Source: Adlercreutzia caecimuris B7 (GTDB lineage Bacteria > Actinomycetota > Coriobacteriia > Coriobacteriales > Eggerthellaceae). Taken from it: a stretch of 64,000 nt of DNA. The notes beneath the pieces are model-generated. The model worked only from the letters and a program-made list of their open reading frames with translations. It was not told the DNA's origin and did no database searches. Shown here piece by piece: positions 1 through 8,600 of the stretch. The position numbers and the translations under genes are program-made. The first letter of the stretch is position 1, and every line of letters begins with the position of its first letter. The stretch lies in NCBI RefSeq assembly GCF_000403355.2, contig NZ_KE159646.1, positions 62,001-126,000 of the forward strand. Reading direction: 5' to 3'.

Positions 1-1698
1 GCCCAGCTCATCGGCATTGAGGGCCACTTCCTCAACGAGTACGTGGACGAGATCGTGCGCCTCATGGGAGATGTGTACCCCGAGATCGTAGAGAACCGCG
101 AGCTGGAGCGCGGCCTCATCATGGCCGAGGAGGATCGCTTCGGCGCCACCCTGCGCCAGGGCCAGGCCTACCTGGAAGAGGCCCTGGGCAAGCTTGCGGG
201 CGACACGCTTTCCGGCGAGGAGGCCTTCACCCTGCACGACACCTACGGCTTCCCCGTGGAAGTGACTCAGGAGATTGCCGAGGGCCGCGGCGTGAAGGTG
301 GACATGGAGGGTTTCGAGCGCTCCATGGCTGCCCAGCGCGAGCGCGCCCGTGCGGCCGGTGCCAAGGACGCCGAGGCCGCCTGGTCCACTTACGGCGGCG
401 TGTACGCCGACCTGCTGCGCGAGCTGGGCCCCACGGCCTTCATCGGCTACGACGCCACGGCCGCCGAGACGCGCGTGGTCGCCCTCGTGCGCGACGGCGA
501 GCGGGTGGACGGGCTGGCCGCCGGCGAGACCGGCGAGGCGCTTCTGGCCGCCACCCCCTTCTATGCCGAGATGGGCGGCGAGGTGGGCGACACCGGCCTC
601 ATGGAGAACGGTGCCGGCCGCGTAGCCGTGCTGGACACCCGCGCTCCCGAGGCGGGGCTGTTCGTGCACGCGGTGCGCGTGGACGAGGGCGCCCTGGCCG
701 TGGGCGATACGGTGGTGGCCCGCGTGGACGCCAATCGCCGCGCCGCCATCGAGCGCAACCACACCGCCACGCACATCCTGCACGCCGCCCTGCGCCGCGT
801 GCTGGGCGATCACGTGAAGCAGGCCGGCTCCTATGTGGGTCCCGACCGCCTGCGCTTCGACTTCACCCACTTCGAGGCCTGCACGGCCGAGCAGCTGGCC
901 GAGGTGGAGCGCGAGGCCAACGACCACATCATGGCCGCCGTGCCCACCACGATTTACGAGACCTCCCTGGAAGAGGCCCGCGCCGCCGGTATCACGGGGC
1001 TGTTCGGCGAGAAGTACGGCGAGGTCGTGCGCGTCGTGGAGGCCGGCGAGGCGTCCCGCGAGCTGTGCGGCGGCTGCCATGTAGGCAATACTGCCGAGAT
1101 CGGCTTCTTGAAGATCACGAGCGAGTCCTCCGTGGGCGCCAATGTGCGCCGCATCGAGGCCGTGACGAGCTTCGGGGCGCTCGCCTACGTGAACAAGGTG
1201 GAGGCCGAGCTGAAGGAGACCGCGGCCATCTTGCGCGTGCCCCCCTTCGACGTGTCCGAGCGCGTGGCCGCTGACCAGAAGGTCCTGAAGGACTTCCGCA
1301 CCAAGGCCAAGCGCGCTAAGGAGATGGTGGGCGGCGATGTGTTCAACGAGCTGCTCGCCCAGGTGCAGATGGCCCCGGCCGGCTACCCCGTCATCATCGC
1401 GCGGACCGAGGTGCGCGACGGCGGTCAGCTGCGTAATCTGTGGGATGTGCTCAAGAGCCGCATGGGGGCGCCCGGAGCGATCGTGGTGGCGGGCGTGAAG
1501 GACGGCAAGCCCCTGCTGTTGGCGGCCGGCACCGACGAGGCCGTGGCCGCGGGCTTCGACGCCGGCGCGCTCATCAAGGCCATGGGCCCGGCAGTCCAGG
1601 GCGGTGGCGGCGGCAAGCCTACCATGGCCCAGGCCGGCGGCAAGAACGCCGAGGGTATCGATGACGCCCTGGAGATCGCCCGCAACATGGTGCTGTAG
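1..1698 (+). CDS. alaS: Alanine--tRNA ligase, C-terminal part (5' end outside window)
   Basis: The reading frame is open from base 1, so the gene begins upstream of the window; about 565 C-terminal residues are present. AlaRS charges tRNA-Ala. The editing domain is recognised by HTATHILH (near base 760) and the zinc-type CGGCH (near base 1065). The C-terminal DHHA1 region ends with a Gly-rich GGGGGKPTMAQAGG stretch typical of the family. The class II catalytic core is not in view. A strong hairpin follows the stop codon. In many Gram-positive genomes alaS is followed by ruvX; here ruvX lies 16 kb further on, behind a defence island. Confidence 0.97.
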   Translation, partial: AQLIGIEGHFLNEYVDEIVRLMGDVYPEIVENRELERGLIMAEEDRFGATLRQGQAYLEEALGKLAGDTLSGEEAFTLHDTYGFPVEVTQEIAEGRGVKVDMEGFERSMAAQRERARAAGAKDAEAAWSTYGGVYADLLRELGPTAFIGYDATAAETRVVALVRDGERVDGLAAGETGEALLAATPFYAEMGGEVGDTGLMENGAGRVAVLDTRAPEAGLFVHAVRVDEGALAVGDTVVARVDANRRAAIERNHTATHILHAALRRVLGDHVKQAGSYVGPDRLRFDFTHFEACTAEQLAEVEREANDHIMAAVPTTIYETSLEEARAAGITGLFGEKYGEVVRVVEAGEASRELCGGCHVGNTAEIGFLKITSESSVGANVRRIEAVTSFGALAYVNKVEAELKETAAILRVPPFDVSERVAADQKVLKDFRTKAKRAKEMVGGDVFNELLAQVQMAPAGYPVIIARTEVRDGGQLRNLWDVLKSRMGAPGAIVVAGVKDGKPLLLAAGTDEAVAAGFDAGALIKAMGPAVQGGGGGKPTMAQAGGKNAEGIDDALEIARNMVL

Positions 1699-1729
1699 GG
1701 CTCTTCGCGCCCGAAACGGCTTCATGTCA

Positions 1730-1769
1730 CGAGGCCTTGACCCCCTTGCGGTCGGGGCCTCGTTCTTTT
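1730..1769 (+). terminator. Rho-independent terminator after alaS
   Basis: A 12-bp stem (CGAGGCCTTGAC with GTCGGGGCCTCG, two G-U pairs) has a 9-nt loop and is followed by TTCTTTT. It lies 31 bases after the alaS stop. Confidence 0.85.
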
Positions 1770-1903
1770 CGGGCAACCCGCGTGAGGCGTTTTCGCGCCA
1801 TTTCCTCCCTTATGCGCAAACTCTGCTATTGGTATGACGGTATTTCAAATTTCGGCAAAGAACGATATATTACGGCATCTAATATGTGGTCAGGGGGTCT
1901 ACT

Positions 1904-2518
1904 ATGATGCCAAGGGAAAAGCTAGCCAAGTACGGGACAGCCACTTTGACAGATCTGGAACTACTTCTGCTTGTGATAGGGAGCGGGAACAAGCAAGTGT
2001 CGGCGCGAGTGACTGCCACCCAGATCCTCAAGTTGCTTAAAGAAAAGGGCAGCGAGGTAACGTATCGTGACCTTGTAGGGGTAAAGGGTATGGGTGTTGC
2101 CAAGACGAGCGAGATGATTGCCCTGTTCGAATTGGGTCGGCGCTATCTTATTCCTGCAGACGAGCCGGTTATTGCTTCTACCGATGATGCTGTGGAGCAG
2201 CTAAAAGACCTCCGTTCCAGGAGGCAAGAGTGCTTCGCCGTTCTTACGCTGGATGGTGCCAATCGGCTTATAAGCAACGAGATCATATTCCAAGGAACTT
2301 TAGATCGAAGCATCGTCCACCCTCGAGAGATATTTGCTCGTGCAATTGAAGATCGAGCTGCGAGCATCATTGTCGCCCACAACCATCCCAGCGGAAATCC
2401 AAGACCTTCCGAGGAAGATATTGCTGTTACGAAGCGGATCCAAGAAGCGGGGGAGCTTCTTGGTATAAAAGTTCTAGAGCACATTATCGTGACAAAAAGC
2501 GATCAGTGGAGCATTTAG
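1904..2518 (+). CDS. radC: RadC-family JAMM/MPN protein
   Basis: Predicted 204 aa. The N-terminal part carries a helix-hairpin-helix-like stretch (GVKGMGVAKTSEM). The C-terminal half has a complete JAMM metal site: H159-N-H161, then S169 and D172 (HNHPSG...PSEED). RadC proteins have no established enzymatic role despite the name and often occur in mobile or defence regions. The ATG at 1904 is preferred because AGGGGG precedes it by 7 bases; an upstream GTG at 1886 is possible. Base composition is clearly lower in GC than alaS, so this gene marks the start of the island. Confidence 0.85.
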   Translation: MMPREKLAKYGTATLTDLELLLLVIGSGNKQVSARVTATQILKLLKEKGSEVTYRDLVGVKGMGVAKTSEMIALFELGRRYLIPADEPVIASTDDAVEQLKDLRSRRQECFAVLTLDGANRLISNEIIFQGTLDRSIVHPREIFARAIEDRAASIIVAHNHPSGNPRPSEEDIAVTKRIQEAGELLGIKVLEHIIVTKSDQWSI

Positions 2519-2563
2519 GGATGCTTATATAATACTGTAATTAGATAAAATTACAAAACCATA

Positions 2564-2591
2564 TTGACAACTCAATCAGTTATATTAGTAT
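2564..2591 (+). promoter_or_regulatory. Probable promoter of the restriction-modification operon
   Basis: TTGACA (2564-2569) and TAGTAT (2586-2591) are separated by 16 bases in an AT-rich 109-bp gap before the first HsdS-like gene. An imperfect palindrome of AGTT/AACT arms (2578-2597) overlaps the -10 and could be an operator. Confidence 0.6.
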
Positions 2592-2627
2592 ACAACTTGT
2601 AATTATGGAAAGGCACGGTTGTAAACT

Positions 2628-3194
2628 ATGAAACTGACTGATGTGGTTGAGCTGAAAAGTGGAACGCCGCAGTTTCGCGTTACCGAAACCTTGGACCCAA
2701 AGGCTCCTGTCTATCGCTTTTATGGACAGTTGGAGCTTGGGGCGGATTTATCGGGCGGGGACAGTGATACGACTTGCTCGAAGCGGGTTCGCACTTACGA
2801 TGCGGTTGAGGCTCTTTCTGCGGGTGATCTTGTGTTTAGCCTCATGTCAGGTAAAGCCACGTTGGTGGGTGAGTGTCATAAGGGGTATCTTCTCACGCAG
2901 AATTTCGCGAAGCTTGTTCCATCGCCAATGATCGATGCTCGGTATCTCGCATATCTTTTGAACGAGCACAAAGAGGTGAGACGGCAACTCGCTCTTGGCC
3001 AGCAGGGTTCCTTCACTATGAAGTATACCGTAAGGCAATTGGCTGACCTGCTGCTCCCTGATCTCCCTTCGCGGTCAATGCAGGAGATCATAGGCAGTCT
3101 GTACTTCAATATAAATAGGGTTACAGCTTTAAAGCGCGATGTGGCAGAGAAAGAGAAGCTTGTAGTAATGGGAAGAATTAAGGAGGCGCACTGA
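2628..3194 (+). CDS. Single-TRD HsdS-like half subunit
   Basis: Predicted 188 aa. The organisation resembles one half of a type I specificity subunit: an N-terminal recognition-like part (KLTDVVELKSGTPQF), a central GDLVFSLMSG strand region and a C-terminal helical segment with RVTALKRDVAEKEKL. Normal HsdS has two such halves and about 380-420 aa. It lacks the WEQR(K/R)LGE and LDSLITLHQR borders seen in the other HsdS sequences here, so it is not part of the shuffling set. Its stop overlaps the hsdR start (TGATG), which implies translational coupling. It may be a dimerising half-HsdS or an accessory subunit; function is inferred. Confidence 0.7.
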   Translation: MKLTDVVELKSGTPQFRVTETLDPKAPVYRFYGQLELGADLSGGDSDTTCSKRVRTYDAVEALSAGDLVFSLMSGKATLVGECHKGYLLTQNFAKLVPSPMIDARYLAYLLNEHKEVRRQLALGQQGSFTMKYTVRQLADLLLPDLPSRSMQEIIGSLYFNINRVTALKRDVAEKEKLVVMGRIKEAH

Positions 3195-6100
3195 TGATGG
3201 GAGAGCTTCAATTTGAAACTGAACTAATACGGTATCTATGCCATGGCGCAGTTTCTTCGACACAATCGCCGGACGTTGGCTCGGTGGCAGAGCGACCTGT
3301 CGACTATGTTGTCAAGACGAAGCTCTGGAAGTACGAGCCTGATATTAAGACAACCGATCAGTTGTGGGAAAACTTCAAGAGCATCCTCGAAAGGCATAAT
3401 CGGGCAACACTCGATCATCCTCTGAGCGTGATTGAGTTCAATCAGGTCAAGCGTATCATATCTGATTTGCGCACACCGTATAAAGCGGGTCAGTTCCTCT
3501 ACGGAATGAACGGTGTATCGCAAATCGAGATCGATCTCGATGACGGTCGCCACGTGTTTCTCACGGTTTTTGATCAAAGTCAGATTGGTGCTGGCGATAC
3601 GATTTATCAAGTAGTGAGCCAAGTTGAGCGCCCAGCAAAAATAACAGGGAAGCAGGATAGGCGATTCGACACGACGCTGCTTATCAACGGTCTACCCATC
3701 ATTCAGATTGAGGAGAAGAGCGATACCCACAACGTAGACGAGGCGCTGAACCAGATGCACCAATACATCGACGAGGGGCAATATCGCGATATCTACTCGA
3801 CGCTGCAGATACTGGTCGCCATTACCCCGAACAACGTGAAGTACATGGCGAACACGACGGCCGAGGCCTTTAACAAGGATTTCGCTTTCAATTGGCAGCG
3901 CAAAAGCGACAATGCTATTGTGCGCAATTGGAGGGAGTTCGCCGACTCGATGCTTTCCATCCCCATGGCCCATCAGATGGCGACAAACTACATGATTCTC
4001 GATGGCACTAAGAATAAAGAAGCGCTGAAGGTCATGCGCCCTTACCAGGTGTATGCCACGCAGAAAGTCATCGATGGCCTCAAACGTATCGATTTCGAAT
4101 TCGGCGATAATAAAGTGGGTTACATTTGGCATACCACTGGCTCGGGGAAAACGATTACGAGCTTTAAAACCGCTTGGCTTGCTAGCCGCATGCCTAAAAT
4201 AGACAAAGTTGTATTCCTTGTTGACCGCATCGCGCTCACCAACCAAACGACGGACAATTACCGCGCCTACGACCCGGATGCGCTGATGACGGCAATGGGG
4301 AGCTTCGATGAAGATCCGTCGGGGAGCATCCGAGACACCAAGAGCACAGCCGACCTCAGTCGCAAACTGAAATCGAAGGATAACGGCATCATCGTCACGT
4401 CGGTGCAGAAGCTTGATAGGCTTGTCAAGCGACCATCGTTTAGCGCTCCCGATAAGAACATCGTCTTTATTGTGGACGAGGCGCATCGTTCGACGGGGGG
4501 CGACTCGTTCAAAGCTATCCAAAAAGCATTTAAACGTGCAGCATGGGTCGGTTATACGGGTACGCCTACCTTTGATGATGCGGGGCAGAGCGTTCGCACG
4601 GAGGATATCTTCGGGGATATGCTGCATGCCTACACCATTCGAGAAGCTATCGCCGACCAGAACGTCCTTGGATTCAAGGTCGATTTCGAAACGACGATTG
4701 ACGAGGATGAGATGAGGGGACATTATCTCCCCGGGTTTTATCGCGCTCAACATCCCGATTGGACCGATGAGCAAATACAGCGCAAGATAGATAGCATGAC
4801 TCCAGAAGACATGGACGACGCTGTTGCCGCGAGCTTCTACGATGAGAACAAAGACCACGTCAGGCTCGTTGTTGCTGATATTTTCAAGAACTGGCGAAAC
4901 CGCTCCAATGATGGCAAGTACAATGCTTTGCTCACTACGCACGTTGGCGGTGGTAAGGCGAGCACGCCAATGGCAATGATGTACTTCGATGAGTTCCGTA
5001 AAGTGAACGTAGAGCGGCGGGCGCGGGGAGAGGCGGAGCTCAAAGTTGCGGTGACATTCAGCCAGAACACCTCGAACAACGAGTTCCAATTAGAGACGAA
5101 TCGGGGCCTTTATCGAGCGATGCAGGCCTATAACGAGGAATTCGGAACAAGCTTTGGCATGGAAAACGTTGCCGGATATACCGAGGACGTCACATCGCGC
5201 CTACGACGAACGACCGATGACGGAAACCACCTTGATATCGTCATCGTGGTTGACCAGTTGCTGACTGGGTTCGACGCGCCAGAGCTCAACACGCTTTATG
5301 TCGACCGCACTCTGAAGGGCGCCAGCCTAATCCAAGCTTATTCGCGTACGAATCGCATTGCGGATATGCAAGATAAGCCGTGGGGCCGTATTGTGAACTA
5401 CCGGTGGCCAGCGCAAAACGAGCGGCTCATGAATGAGGCGCTTGCAGTGTACGCCAACAAGGAATCGGCTGATCTTTCAGATGCCGAGCGAAGCAGGCAG
5501 AACGTCCTCGACGGCCTGACAGCCCCGCAATTCGAGGAAGTATTTCAAGCGGTGAAGCGCAAGGTGGAAGAGCTCGATGATTTGACGAGCGGCTTCACTC
5601 AGCTACCTGCCTCAGAGAAGCAGAAAGAATACATGTTCGAGCTTTTGCGCGAGTACAATGCCGGCATGGCGAAGCTCAAACAGTTTGAACCTGGAGAAGT
5701 TGAAGGAGAGGGCTACGACTACGACGATCCCGACGAGCTCATTGTGGCGCTGGGCATGACCCCCGACCAGGAAATTATGCTGAGGACCGTTCTCACCAAC
5801 GAGCTCAAGGAATGCATTGCTAAGCAGAAGAACATTCCCGTTTTTCAGCTTGAGCTGAAACTTACCCATGTAAAGGACGTGGAGGTTAACTACGATTATC
5901 TGACCGAACTTATCGAAAGGCTGCTCAACCAAGTCCATGACGGCGAACAGACGCAAGCGCAGCGTACCCAATCGGAAATCAGGCAATTTGCCAACGGCTT
6001 GGAGGATCGCGCCTATGCTGCAAAGGTAATCAACGCTGCGGCGGCGATTATGCGCGGAGACTATCCGACCGACGCAACCGACTTGACGTACCCTTACAAG

Positions 6101-6415
6101 CTTAAGGACAGTATGAGGGTTATCGAGGAGGCAAACGATGTGAGCATGGAAAAGACGCTACTTGATTTTCGCTATCAGTGGGGGATTACCGAAGTTGTGA
6201 GAAGCGCCGAAATGCGAGAGCTGTTTGCCCGTCATCGGTACGGGCAGCAAGATCTTGACGATACGGGTCGCCTCCGTGCCATCATCGCTGACGCGAGCGA
6301 GAGCTATGGTGTTATGGCCAATGATCCAGGAGTGCGCGTATTGTCGAAAATCAAGTACCGTAATGGGCTTCGCGAAGCCATTTACAGGTTGGCCGATACG
6401 CTTGTCGAGAGTTAG
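3194..6415 (+). CDS. hsdR: Type I restriction endonuclease subunit R (HsdR)
   Basis: Predicted 1073 aa, full length for HsdR. This is the translocating and cleaving subunit of a type I enzyme. An N-terminal PD-(D/E)XK nuclease region is suggested by LLINGLPIIQIEEK (residues about 162-175). The SF2 motor shows Walker A TTGSGKT at 314-320, DEAH at 428-431 and the downstream motif GYTGTPTF. A late helicase motif includes DQLLTGFDAP and YSRTNRI. AGGAGG lies 8 bases before the ATG, and the start overlaps the preceding stop. No frameshift is seen, so the nuclease is predicted active. fic, hsdS and hsdM follow on the same strand. Confidence 0.96.
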   Translation: MMGELQFETELIRYLCHGAVSSTQSPDVGSVAERPVDYVVKTKLWKYEPDIKTTDQLWENFKSILERHNRATLDHPLSVIEFNQVKRIISDLRTPYKAGQFLYGMNGVSQIEIDLDDGRHVFLTVFDQSQIGAGDTIYQVVSQVERPAKITGKQDRRFDTTLLINGLPIIQIEEKSDTHNVDEALNQMHQYIDEGQYRDIYSTLQILVAITPNNVKYMANTTAEAFNKDFAFNWQRKSDNAIVRNWREFADSMLSIPMAHQMATNYMILDGTKNKEALKVMRPYQVYATQKVIDGLKRIDFEFGDNKVGYIWHTTGSGKTITSFKTAWLASRMPKIDKVVFLVDRIALTNQTTDNYRAYDPDALMTAMGSFDEDPSGSIRDTKSTADLSRKLKSKDNGIIVTSVQKLDRLVKRPSFSAPDKNIVFIVDEAHRSTGGDSFKAIQKAFKRAAWVGYTGTPTFDDAGQSVRTEDIFGDMLHAYTIREAIADQNVLGFKVDFETTIDEDEMRGHYLPGFYRAQHPDWTDEQIQRKIDSMTPEDMDDAVAASFYDENKDHVRLVVADIFKNWRNRSNDGKYNALLTTHVGGGKASTPMAMMYFDEFRKVNVERRARGEAELKVAVTFSQNTSNNEFQLETNRGLYRAMQAYNEEFGTSFGMENVAGYTEDVTSRLRRTTDDGNHLDIVIVVDQLLTGFDAPELNTLYVDRTLKGASLIQAYSRTNRIADMQDKPWGRIVNYRWPAQNERLMNEALAVYANKESADLSDAERSRQNVLDGLTAPQFEEVFQAVKRKVEELDDLTSGFTQLPASEKQKEYMFELLREYNAGMAKLKQFEPGEVEGEGYDYDDPDELIVALGMTPDQEIMLRTVLTNELKECIAKQKNIPVFQLELKLTHVKDVEVNYDYLTELIERLLNQVHDGEQTQAQRTQSEIRQFANGLEDRAYAAKVINAAAAIMRGDYPTDATDLTYPYKLKDSMRVIEEANDVSMEKTLLDFRYQWGITEVVRSAEMRELFARHRYGQQDLDDTGRLRAIIADASESYGVMANDPGVRVLSKIKYRNGLREAIYRLADTLVES

Positions 6416-6423
6416 GGGCTTGC

Positions 6424-7431
6424 ATGTCGTACGAACCGCCGTTCAGGCTGAGCGAAAGGATCCTGCAACTCGTTGCTGATATTGCGCAGAAGGTCGGCCG
6501 CGTTGAGATCTTGGGAGAATTCAACACCAGCCCTCAGCTTCGCAAAGAAAACCGCATTCGCACCATTCAGTCGTCGCTGGCAATCGAGAATAACAGCCTC
6601 TCCCTTGAACAGGTCACGGCACTTGTGGATGACAAACGAGTACTTGCGCCGCCTAAAGATATCTTGGAGGTGCAGAATGCGATAAGGGCCTATGACGCTC
6701 TGCCAACGTTCGATGCGATGTCTTTGGAAGACCTGCTTGAGGCGCATCGGCTTCTCATGTCCGGTCTCACTTCGGAAGCTGGTCGCTTTCGTAGCGGGAA
6801 TGTGGGCGTGTTCAGTGGGGATCAGCTTATCCATGCTGGCACACCTGCTCATTACGTCCCGGAGATTATGGACGACTTGTTTTCGTGGCTGAGACGTTCC
6901 GAGGTGCATCCTCTCGTCGCGTCGTGCGTGTTCCATTATGAATTTGAGTTCATTCATCCCTTCGCGGATGGTAATGGCCGCATGGGGCGCTTGTGGCAGA
7001 CTTTGATACTCAGTGATTGGAATTCGCTTTTTGCGTGGCTTCCTGTAGAGTCGGTTGTTAAAGATCGCCAAGAAGGCTATTACCGTGTACTTCAGCAAGC
7101 GGATAACGCAGCCGACTCAACGCCGTTTGTGGTGTTTATGCTGGAGGCTCTTTCTGATGCTCTTGATGAAATTGCTGTCCAGGAGAATGATGTCGGTATA
7201 AATGTCGGTATAAATATCGGTATAAACGATAGCGCGGCGAATGCGGCGAGCCAAGTGCGAGAGAAGCTTCTCGCGCTGGTGAAAGCTAATCCGACTATTA
7301 CAGCTGCTCGGCTGTCTGAACAACTTTCGTTGAGCAAGCGGCAGGTAGAGCGACTCATGGCCGCGCTGAAAGCCGAAGGAAGGCTCGTCCGTATCGGCGC
7401 AAACCGCAATGGCCGCTGGGAAGTGAGGTAG
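6424..7431 (+). CDS. Fic-domain protein with C-terminal winged helix
   Basis: Predicted 335 aa. The catalytic loop HPFADGNGRMGR (residues 178-189) matches the consensus HPFx(D/E)GNGRxxR, so AMP transfer, or another nucleotide-derived transfer, is expected. An inhibitory helix is present in the same chain: S51-L-A-I-E55-N56 fits (S/T)xxxE(G/N), the class II arrangement. The C-terminal 60 residues (LSEQLSLSKRQVERLMAALKAEG) form a winged HTH that could bind DNA. It begins 8 bases after hsdR and ends 3 bases before hsdS, so it is inside the restriction operon. A short tandem repeat lies in the linker. Confidence 0.93.
   Translation: MSYEPPFRLSERILQLVADIAQKVGRVEILGEFNTSPQLRKENRIRTIQSSLAIENNSLSLEQVTALVDDKRVLAPPKDILEVQNAIRAYDALPTFDAMSLEDLLEAHRLLMSGLTSEAGRFRSGNVGVFSGDQLIHAGTPAHYVPEIMDDLFSWLRRSEVHPLVASCVFHYEFEFIHPFADGNGRMGRLWQTLILSDWNSLFAWLPVESVVKDRQEGYYRVLQQADNAADSTPFVVFMLEALSDALDEIAVQENDVGINVGINIGINDSAANAASQVREKLLALVKANPTITAARLSEQLSLSKRQVERLMAALKAEGRLVRIGANRNGRWEVR
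7192..7227 (+). repeat. Three in-frame 12-bp repeats coding VGIN inside fic
   Basis: GTCGGTATAAAT occurs twice and a third copy differs at two bases. The unit encodes Val-Gly-Ile-Asn from residue 257, in the linker between the Fic domain and the winged helix. Copy-number change would keep frame and alter only linker length. Confidence 0.9.
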
Positions 7432-7434
7432 AAA

Positions 7435-8583
7435 ATGGAAGAAAAAAGGAACGTTCCCAAGCTCCGTTTCCCCGGTTTCACTGACCCTTGGGAACAGCGT
7501 AAGCTGGGGGAGCTTTTGACATACGAGCAGCCGCAGCCTTACATTGTTGAAAGCACTGAATACAGCGGTAACCCCGGAACCCCCGTGCTTACAGCTGGAC
7601 AGCGCTTCATTTTGGGATATACCGATGAGGAATATGGAATAAAGATTGCCAGCGAAGATAGCCCCGTTGTTATTTTCGATGACTTCACCACCTCATCTCA
7701 TTTTGTTGAATTCCCATTTAAAGTGAAGAGTTCAGCGATGAAGCTTTTGAGTCCAAGGGACAAGGAGGATGACTTTCGGTTTATCTTCCATACGTTGGGG
7801 AAGATAAACTACACGCCGCAAGGTCACGAACGACATTGGATATCAAAGTTTTCAAAATTTAGCGTTCCTGTTCCGGGCAAAATAGAACAAGAAAAAATAG
7901 GTTCTCTCTTCCAGAAGCTCGACTCGCTCATCACCCTTCATCAGCGTAAGTTGGATCATGCCAAGGAGTTGAAAAAAGGACTGCTTCAAAAAATGTTTCC
8001 AAAAGAAGGAGCGAGTGTGCCGGAGCTTCGTTTCCCCGGTTTCACTGACCCTTGGGAACAGCGTAGGTTGGGGGAGATAGCGACCGTTACTATGGGCCAG
8101 TCGCCAAACGGCGCTTTTTATACCGACAACCCTAGCGACATAATCCTAGTTCAAGGCAATGCTGATCTTAAGGATGGCTGGGTCTGTCCAAGGGTTTGGA
8201 CAACCCAGATTACCAAAACGGCAAATGCCGGAGATTTGATTATGAGCGTGCGTGCGCCTGTGGGCGCTGTGGGTAAAACTGCATTTGACGTGGTTCTCGG
8301 CAGAGGAGTTGCCGGGATTGCGGGTGACGAGTTTCTTTACCAAGCCCTGCAAAAGAAAGCACAAGATGGCTACTGGACAGTTGTTTCGGCTGGGTCGACT
8401 TTCGACTCGATTAGTGGGGGCGATCTTAAAGATACACCTATTCCTGTTCCTTCTAGTTCTGCTGAGAGAGCGAAGATCGGAGAGCAACTTCGCAAGCTCG
8501 ACTCGCTCATCACCCTTCATCAGCGTCAGTTGGATCACATCAAAGAACTGAAAAAAGGCCTGCTTCAGCAGATGTTCGTCTAG
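7435..8583 (+). CDS. hsdS: Type I restriction-modification specificity subunit (HsdS), two TRDs, expressed copy
   Basis: Predicted 382 aa with two TRD-plus-helix halves, so it should define a bipartite recognition site. Each half opens with FPGFTDPWEQR(K/R)LGE and closes with LDSLITLHQR, then (K/Q)LDH and KELKKGLLQ(K/Q)MF. At DNA level the 5' boxes are 7488-7512 and 8052-8076, and the 3' boxes are 7918-7947 and 8497-8526. The same boxes border three silent cassettes downstream of hsdM. The ATG overlaps the end of fic by close spacing, and hsdM follows 17 bases later. This is the only HsdS here with a start codon, full length and operon position. Confidence 0.95.
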   Translation: MEEKRNVPKLRFPGFTDPWEQRKLGELLTYEQPQPYIVESTEYSGNPGTPVLTAGQRFILGYTDEEYGIKIASEDSPVVIFDDFTTSSHFVEFPFKVKSSAMKLLSPRDKEDDFRFIFHTLGKINYTPQGHERHWISKFSKFSVPVPGKIEQEKIGSLFQKLDSLITLHQRKLDHAKELKKGLLQKMFPKEGASVPELRFPGFTDPWEQRRLGEIATVTMGQSPNGAFYTDNPSDIILVQGNADLKDGWVCPRVWTTQITKTANAGDLIMSVRAPVGAVGKTAFDVVLGRGVAGIAGDEFLYQALQKKAQDGYWTVVSAGSTFDSISGGDLKDTPIPVPSSSAERAKIGEQLRKLDSLITLHQRQLDHIKELKKGLLQQMFV

Positions 8584-8600
8584 GAAAGGAATACGATAAA

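Noticed and set aside
1886-1903. GTG start for the RadC-like gene
   Set aside because: The AGGGGG ribosome site lies between it and the ATG at 1904.
3692-5089. 465-codon minus-strand frame opposite hsdR
   Set aside because: No domain; hsdR motifs are unmistakable on the plus strand.
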